From an uncultured Lachnospiraceae bacterium (GTDB taxonomy: Bacteria > Bacillota > Clostridia > Lachnospirales > Lachnospiraceae), in NCBI GenBank assembly GCA_900551115.1, contig URUY01000004.1, forward strand, positions 116,387-180,386: 64,000 nt of DNA, written 5' to 3'. This document shows, piece after piece, positions 60,328-64,000 of this stretch (position 1 is its first letter; each line of letters opens with the position of its first letter). The notes under the pieces were generated by a model that saw only the letters and a program-made list of their open reading frames with translations, had not been told where the DNA came from and did not search any database. Position numbers and translations under genes: made by a program.

Positions 60328-61524
60328 ATGATGAGTGTTATACAGGGGGAAATCGAAGCTCTGCCTGCGGAGACAGGTTATGACGCAAGCAGAATAGAAC
60401 AGCTTAACTGCAGATTTCAGGATATGGTTGACAGGAAAATTATTCATGGGGCAAGCTATTGTATTTCCCATAAGGGAAAGGTGATTGCCAGCGGAGGTAT
60501 CGGCAGAAATAATGCACTGGGCATTTCTTCATCAATGCGGCCTGATACGATTTTCGGAATTGCGTCTTTAACAAAGACCTTTACTGCAACGGCGATTATG
60601 CAGCTTATAGAGGACGGTCTCATTCGTCTGGATACATATGTGGGCGATATACTGCCGCAGTTTGCAAAAAAGCCTTTTAATGATATTACTCTTCGGCATC
60701 TTCTTACTCATACATCGGGTATTTATCCCGACGAGGGCTGCTTTGAAGAGCCTGCGCCGAAAAACCAGTGGGATCTTATTGCGGAAGCGGCAGAGAAATG
60801 GAACGGTCAGGGTGAATTTGACTGGATTACGCCCGCCATTTCCGGCGGTCTGCGCCGTCCCACAGGTACTGAGTGGCAATATTCCTCCTTTGGATTTGTA
60901 ATTCTCGGTGAGGTTATCAGCAGAGTAAGCGGACAGAACGTTCATGATTATATAGAAGAAAAAATTATTCATCCCCTCAAAATGACTGACAGCGGATTTT
61001 TCCATACTCCCGCAACGGCGAAGCGTAGTTTTGTCAAGAATGAAAGTCAAAAGGTGTATTTTGACAAAATAGTATCGGGAGAAATTGACAGCCGCAACGG
61101 CGACGGAAGCGTATGGGATAAGATTCCGAGTACAGGCGGCGGTATTCATTCTACAGCTTATGACCTTGTAAAATTCGGAAATGCGTTTGTAAATAGCGGG
61201 AGATTTGACGGGGCGAGAATTCTCGGAAGAAAATCGGTTGAAAAGATGAGCAGCGTTCAGCTTTACGGCATTCCTGATTACTGCTGGAATGCAAAAGAAC
61301 CGAATCGTCTTTACGGAATCGGTTTCGATATCCGCAGGGGACCGGCATATTCTTATTCCGACCGTACCATTATGCACGAGGGCGCAGGTGCTTCTTCTCT
61401 TGATATAGACCTTGAGGAGCAGCTTGTGGCAGCGTGGTTTGTTCCTTTTGATGAGGGCGCAAACGGTTGGTCTGCCGAGCCTCTTTATAATGTGCAGAAT
61501 ATTATATGGTCGGGGCTTATGTAA
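60328..61524 (+). CDS. Class C beta-lactamase-like serine hydrolase
   Basis: 398 residues of the beta-lactamase/transpeptidase-like family. The nucleophile motif is SLTK in FGIASLTKTFTATA near residue 77, the second motif YSS in WQYSSFGFVILG near residue 190, and a late HEGAGASSL near residue 350 takes the KTG place. No signal peptide, so it is intracellular and unlikely to be a periplasmic-type beta-lactamase; esterases and D-aminopeptidases share this fold. Two adjacent ATG codons (60328, 60331) follow AGGAGGAGG. It stands alone between a terminator and a convergent MBL gene. Confidence 0.88.
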   Translation: MMSVIQGEIEALPAETGYDASRIEQLNCRFQDMVDRKIIHGASYCISHKGKVIASGGIGRNNALGISSSMRPDTIFGIASLTKTFTATAIMQLIEDGLIRLDTYVGDILPQFAKKPFNDITLRHLLTHTSGIYPDEGCFEEPAPKNQWDLIAEAAEKWNGQGEFDWITPAISGGLRRPTGTEWQYSSFGFVILGEVISRVSGQNVHDYIEEKIIHPLKMTDSGFFHTPATAKRSFVKNESQKVYFDKIVSGEIDSRNGDGSVWDKIPSTGGGIHSTAYDLVKFGNAFVNSGRFDGARILGRKSVEKMSSVQLYGIPDYCWNAKEPNRLYGIGFDIRRGPAYSYSDRTIMHEGAGASSLDIDLEEQLVAAWFVPFDEGANGWSAEPLYNVQNIIWSGLM

Positions 61525-61661
61525 AAGGAGTGGGAAACGAATATGGCGTTCCTTACTCCTTCTGCTGGGCAGAAAGCTGGGCAAACCGGTTGGGAGAAAA
61601 GGTAACGGGATTACCTTCTATAGGCAGAGTAGACTAACAGCGGAATCTGCAAGCTATTCCT

Positions 61662-62477
61662 TTACCAATCAATAGCAATTTCCTCTCCGCTGTGTATCTG
61701 CTTTACCTTTTCGCCCATAATCCGGTGCATGATGTCAAAGGCCTTCTGACCGGTACAATGTCCGGTATAAAATACAGTTTCCAGTTGATTAAGTTCTTTG
61801 GCGGTATCCTCAATGATTGCAATTTCTTCGCGGTTGTATTCGGTTTTCTTCATCATATGAAATCCGCTTATGACAATGTCCGGCATTTTAATATAGATGC
61901 TTTTGTATTTGTCCAGGATATTCAATATGCCGTTGTGCGCGCAGCCTGAAAGCAGGATGCTTTTTTCTCCCTGCGACACAACAAGACACTGCTCATGGGA
62001 AAAATCATCCTGCACTATTTTCCCGTTCTGCATTTTACGCAGTACCAGATTGCTCTGGGGCCAGAACCGTCTGCCTGCTATGCCGGAATACACGTAAAGC
62101 TCATCATCAATCCGATAATCGCCGGTTTTCATACGCACTGTCGGCAGCACTGTAATTTCCTTATCAATTCCTATGTATCTTTTTCCATGGTAGTAATCTC
62201 CGGCTGCCTTTTCCTGCATAAAAATGTCTGCATGCGGATTTAGCTCTGCAAATTTCAAGATGCCGCCGGCATGGTCGTAATGCCCGTGGCTTAAAATAAC
62301 GGTATCAATTTGTTTTAGGTCTATTCCCAATTTTTCTGCATTATCTGCAAACGCATTAGTTGCACCGGTATCCAATAATAGCTTATGGTTTCTGGTTTCT
62401 ACATAGATGCACAGCCCATGTTCATAAGAACATTTCGGATTTCCACATGTATCTTCTATAATTGTAATAATTTTCAT
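61662..62477 (-). CDS. MBL-fold metallohydrolase
   Basis: 271 residues with metal motif HGHYDHAGG near residue 65 and further ligands in SGCAHNG near 175 and GHCTG near 245. The N-terminal EDTCGNPKCSYEHGLCIYVE, then LLLDTGAT is typical of the subgroup named after a dihydropterin ribofuranosyl-aminobenzene phosphate synthase; real substrates in bacteria are unknown. No signal peptide. It is convergent with the serine hydrolase gene and divergent from the type VII-like locus; the 235-base spacer to 62713 is AT-rich and should hold both promoters. Confidence 0.85.
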   Translation of the reverse strand: MKIITIIEDTCGNPKCSYEHGLCIYVETRNHKLLLDTGATNAFADNAEKLGIDLKQIDTVILSHGHYDHAGGILKFAELNPHADIFMQEKAAGDYYHGKRYIGIDKEITVLPTVRMKTGDYRIDDELYVYSGIAGRRFWPQSNLVLRKMQNGKIVQDDFSHEQCLVVSQGEKSILLSGCAHNGILNILDKYKSIYIKMPDIVISGFHMMKKTEYNREEIAIIEDTAKELNQLETVFYTGHCTGQKAFDIMHRIMGEKVKQIHSGEEIAIDW

Positions 62478-62712
62478 GGAGGCCCTCTTTTGTTATTTTT
62501 AGATTTTTACTAAATTTCTTGCGTTGTACTACATTATATGGTGTATGTTGCCTTTTAGCAAGTTGCGGTATGATTTGTAAGAAAAGTATTTAAAATTTTC
62601 GTCAAACGATATGGTGCTTGTTAAATTGATATGTGATAATAAGATAGAAAATACAGCTATTTTGTAGTCGAAAGCAACCATAATTACAAAAAACAGGAGA
62701 AAACAGGAATAG

Positions 62713-63381
62713 ATGAAAGCAGAAATGAAGGAAGCCTTGTGGGAGGCATATTTAAAACAAACAGATATTCTTGAACAGCAGAAAGAGAAATTGAAAGAGT
62801 TGGGCACATTCTTTTTTGAGGATGTATCATTTTTGTACAAAATATATCCTTCGGTTGGAGAAAAGCAAGTGAATCTTTGTGATGAGAAAACCGGAATTAT
62901 GTTTGAAAATGAGGAAGAACTTTATATTTTAAGAAAAGAAAATAAAGGGATTTTTTTGAAGGCGAAGGAAATGAAAAGACTGTTGAGCGACATGATTACT
63001 TTGTTTGAAGAAATTTTGCCGCTTGGTTCAGTGGTTGATTTAAAAAAGGACAAATTGTCTGAGGATTTGGATGTATCTAAAGTGGAAAATTTTCGTATAG
63101 TGATTACGAAAAGATTTGTAGGAGCAGGAGAAGGCTGCTTTTATCCATATGGAGCAGTTTTATATCCGATTGGTTTTGGGGGAACCGGAAAAGTGATTTC
63201 CTTTACGCCGGCCCTTATAGAAAAAGTAATATATACCGGATACAGCGATGAAATGGAAGATGCGTTTGTTTTCCAAATGAAATATAAGCTGGTTGTAGAG
63301 CAGAGGAGAAAATCTGCCGGATTTGCGACAAGGCAGGAATTATCAGAAACAGAAGAGATAGTGCGTAAATGGGGGAAATAA
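62713..63381 (+). CDS. DUF4176 domain protein of a type VII secretion-type locus
   Basis: 222 residues. The N-terminal 90 residues are helical and charged. From about residue 95 the DUF4176 pattern is seen: ILPLGSVVDLKKDK, FRIVITKRFVG, YPYGAVLYPIGFGGTGKVIS and IEKVIYTGYSDEMEDAF (usual form LPIGSVV..., YPxG, and a GYxDExE end). DUF4176 genes accompany LXG toxins and WXG100-like proteins in Firmicute T7SSb loci. No signal peptide or membrane helix. The stop overlaps the spacer to the next gene by one base only, so the four genes here form a tight operon. Confidence 0.7.
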   Translation: MKAEMKEALWEAYLKQTDILEQQKEKLKELGTFFFEDVSFLYKIYPSVGEKQVNLCDEKTGIMFENEEELYILRKENKGIFLKAKEMKRLLSDMITLFEEILPLGSVVDLKKDKLSEDLDVSKVENFRIVITKRFVGAGEGCFYPYGAVLYPIGFGGTGKVISFTPALIEKVIYTGYSDEMEDAFVFQMKYKLVVEQRRKSAGFATRQELSETEEIVRKWGK

Positions 63382-63382
63382 G

Positions 63383-63673
63383 ATGGATGGAAAAGTAAGT
63401 GTAGATTATGAATCTTTGGAAGATGCGGTTAAGAAGATGAAGGAAGCGCATGAGGAGTTTGAAACTATCACGCAGAATGGATTTAAATGTGAGATAGAAG
63501 CTTTGGATGCAATGAATTCAGATTTTATAGACAAGTTTACCAGAGTATTGGAGATTGCAAAGGATTGGAATCTCAACAGCATTAATGAGAATATAGGTGT
63601 CTACATAGAAGAAGCGCAGAGAATATATGAAGAGATACGGAATGCAGATGAAGCACTTGCGCAGACAGAATAA
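63383..63673 (+). CDS. Small helical protein, WXG100/LXG-accessory-like
   Basis: 96 residues, almost all alpha-helical, with a mid-protein break near N49-S50 as in helical-hairpin proteins of type VII systems. There is no WXG; the turn region reads EALDAMNSDFIDKF. Acidic overall. It starts one base after the DUF4176 stop with GGGGGAAATAAG just before the ATG. It may be a chaperone or co-secreted partner of an LXG toxin encoded to the right of the window. Confidence 0.6.
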   Translation: MDGKVSVDYESLEDAVKKMKEAHEEFETITQNGFKCEIEALDAMNSDFIDKFTRVLEIAKDWNLNSINENIGVYIEEAQRIYEEIRNADEALAQTE

Positions 63674-63688
63674 TTATGGGAGAATGAC

Positions 63689-63898
63689 ATGGGAGAGTTA
63701 AGCAGAAGCGATGCAGAAAAAAGGCGTGATAATTATGTGTCGGATTTAGAAAAGCTGAAAAAATATGTGCGCGAAGATTTTGAGGAAATGGACTTTGAAA
63801 ATGCTGACCAAAGAGACGTAATGGAGGGATATATAGAGAGTATAGAGGCAGAATTTGCTTCCTTGATCAGCACCTTGAACAATATGACGTTTGAATAG
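63689..63898 (+). CDS. Small coiled-coil protein of the same locus
   Basis: 69 residues, acidic, helical throughout (RRDNYVSDLEKLKKYVREDF, then VMEGYIESIEAEFASLISTL). It begins 15 bases after the previous stop with GGGAGAATGAC upstream. No family is recognised, but size, position and helical content fit the small DUF5082-type or LXG-accessory proteins of type VII loci. Confidence 0.55.
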   Translation: MGELSRSDAEKRRDNYVSDLEKLKKYVREDFEEMDFENADQRDVMEGYIESIEAEFASLISTLNNMTFE

Positions 63899-63908
63899 GG
63901 GGAGTCAT

Positions 63909-64000
63909 ATGAAGCGGGACATCAAATTAAACATGCAGGCGCTTCATGACATCTGCAGGAAAATAAACACCTACATAAACGCCCTGGTACAGATAGAAAC
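63909..64000 (+). CDS. Next gene of the locus, cut by the right edge
   Basis: ATG 63909 with GGGGGAG 5 bases before. The visible 30 residues, MKRDIKLNMQALHDICRKIN then TYINALVQIE, are helical and could be the start of another small accessory protein or of an LXG-type toxin N-terminus. The window ends inside the frame. Confidence 0.5.
   Translation, partial: MKRDIKLNMQALHDICRKINTYINALVQIE

Noticed and set aside
60568..61584. 338-codon minus-strand open frame
   Set aside because: Exactly opposite the serine hydrolase gene, whose catalytic motifs are intact; cysteine- and arginine-rich composition is typical of an antisense shadow.
1..64000. CRISPR array, tRNA and rRNA genes
   Set aside because: No regularly spaced direct repeats, no cloverleaf with a conserved T-loop and no rRNA segments were found by reading; the short tandem repeats seen are coding or at a gene end.

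Overview
The window looks like a chromosomal segment of a low-to-moderate GC anaerobic Firmicute, most likely a Lachnospiraceae-type gut clostridium. The support is gene content and style, not a database match: strong AGGAGG-type ribosome binding sites, TTGACA/TATAAT-type promoters, LL-diaminopimelate aminotransferase, reverse rubrerythrin with a PerR-like regulator, many ABC sugar transport genes without their own ATPase, and a permuted GH3 enzyme. No rRNA, tRNA or CRISPR array was seen.

Region by region. 1-4.6 kb: a small polysaccharide-degradation cluster (DUF2264 protein cut by the left edge, a discoidin-like domain protein, a divergent heparinase II/III-like protein, an alpha/beta hydrolase). 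4.6-12.5 kb: a DUF3160 lipoprotein broken by a one-base frameshift, a CapA-type metallophosphatase, a heterodimeric ABC exporter and a dCMP deaminase. 12.5-19 kb: a CPBP protease, a two-gene unit of a Cys-rich small protein with a radical SAM protein, an orphan solute-binding lipoprotein, then a cobalamin riboswitch with its own promoter and terminator in front of a DUF4430 protein and an ECF transporter S component. 19-25 kb (minus strand): a housekeeping run TSCPD protein, murG, mutS2, a rod-shaped RNA candidate (possibly 6S RNA), and an OmpR-type two-component pair. 25-29 kb: a membrane protein with a repetitive charged tail, pgi, and a D-2-hydroxyacid dehydrogenase.

28.9-41.6 kb is a carbohydrate utilization locus. 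A LacI regulator, GH31 and GH32 proteins run leftward. A GH32-like lipoprotein, two permeases, a solute-binding lipoprotein and a permuted GH3 enzyme run rightward. Two near-identical LacI-type operators, 131 bp apart, sit in the divergent promoter region.

42.27-49.61 kb is a small integrated element bounded by a 16-bp inverted repeat (15 of 16 identical). It carries a RepA-like tail remnant, Tn916-type regulatory genes (orf8-like, orf7-like sigma factor), a MATE pump, an AttH/CrtC-like lipocalin protein, a TetR regulator, tnpW and a heavily decayed large serine recombinase. The element appears to have landed in the loop of the intrinsic terminator between gtrA and dapL.

49.7-62.5 kb returns to core genes: dapL, mtnN and luxS (activated methyl cycle), a PadR/DUF1700-type regulator pair with a DUF4097 remnant, a YczE-like membrane protein whose N-terminus is a 15-bp repeat array, a small alarmone synthetase, a small duplicated-motif protein, an inositol monophosphatase-family protein, reverse rubrerythrin plus PerR, a second two-component system, a class C beta-lactamase-like serine hydrolase and an MBL-fold protein. 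The right edge (62.7-64 kb) opens a probable type VII secretion-associated locus (DUF4176 protein followed by three small helical proteins, the last cut by the window end).
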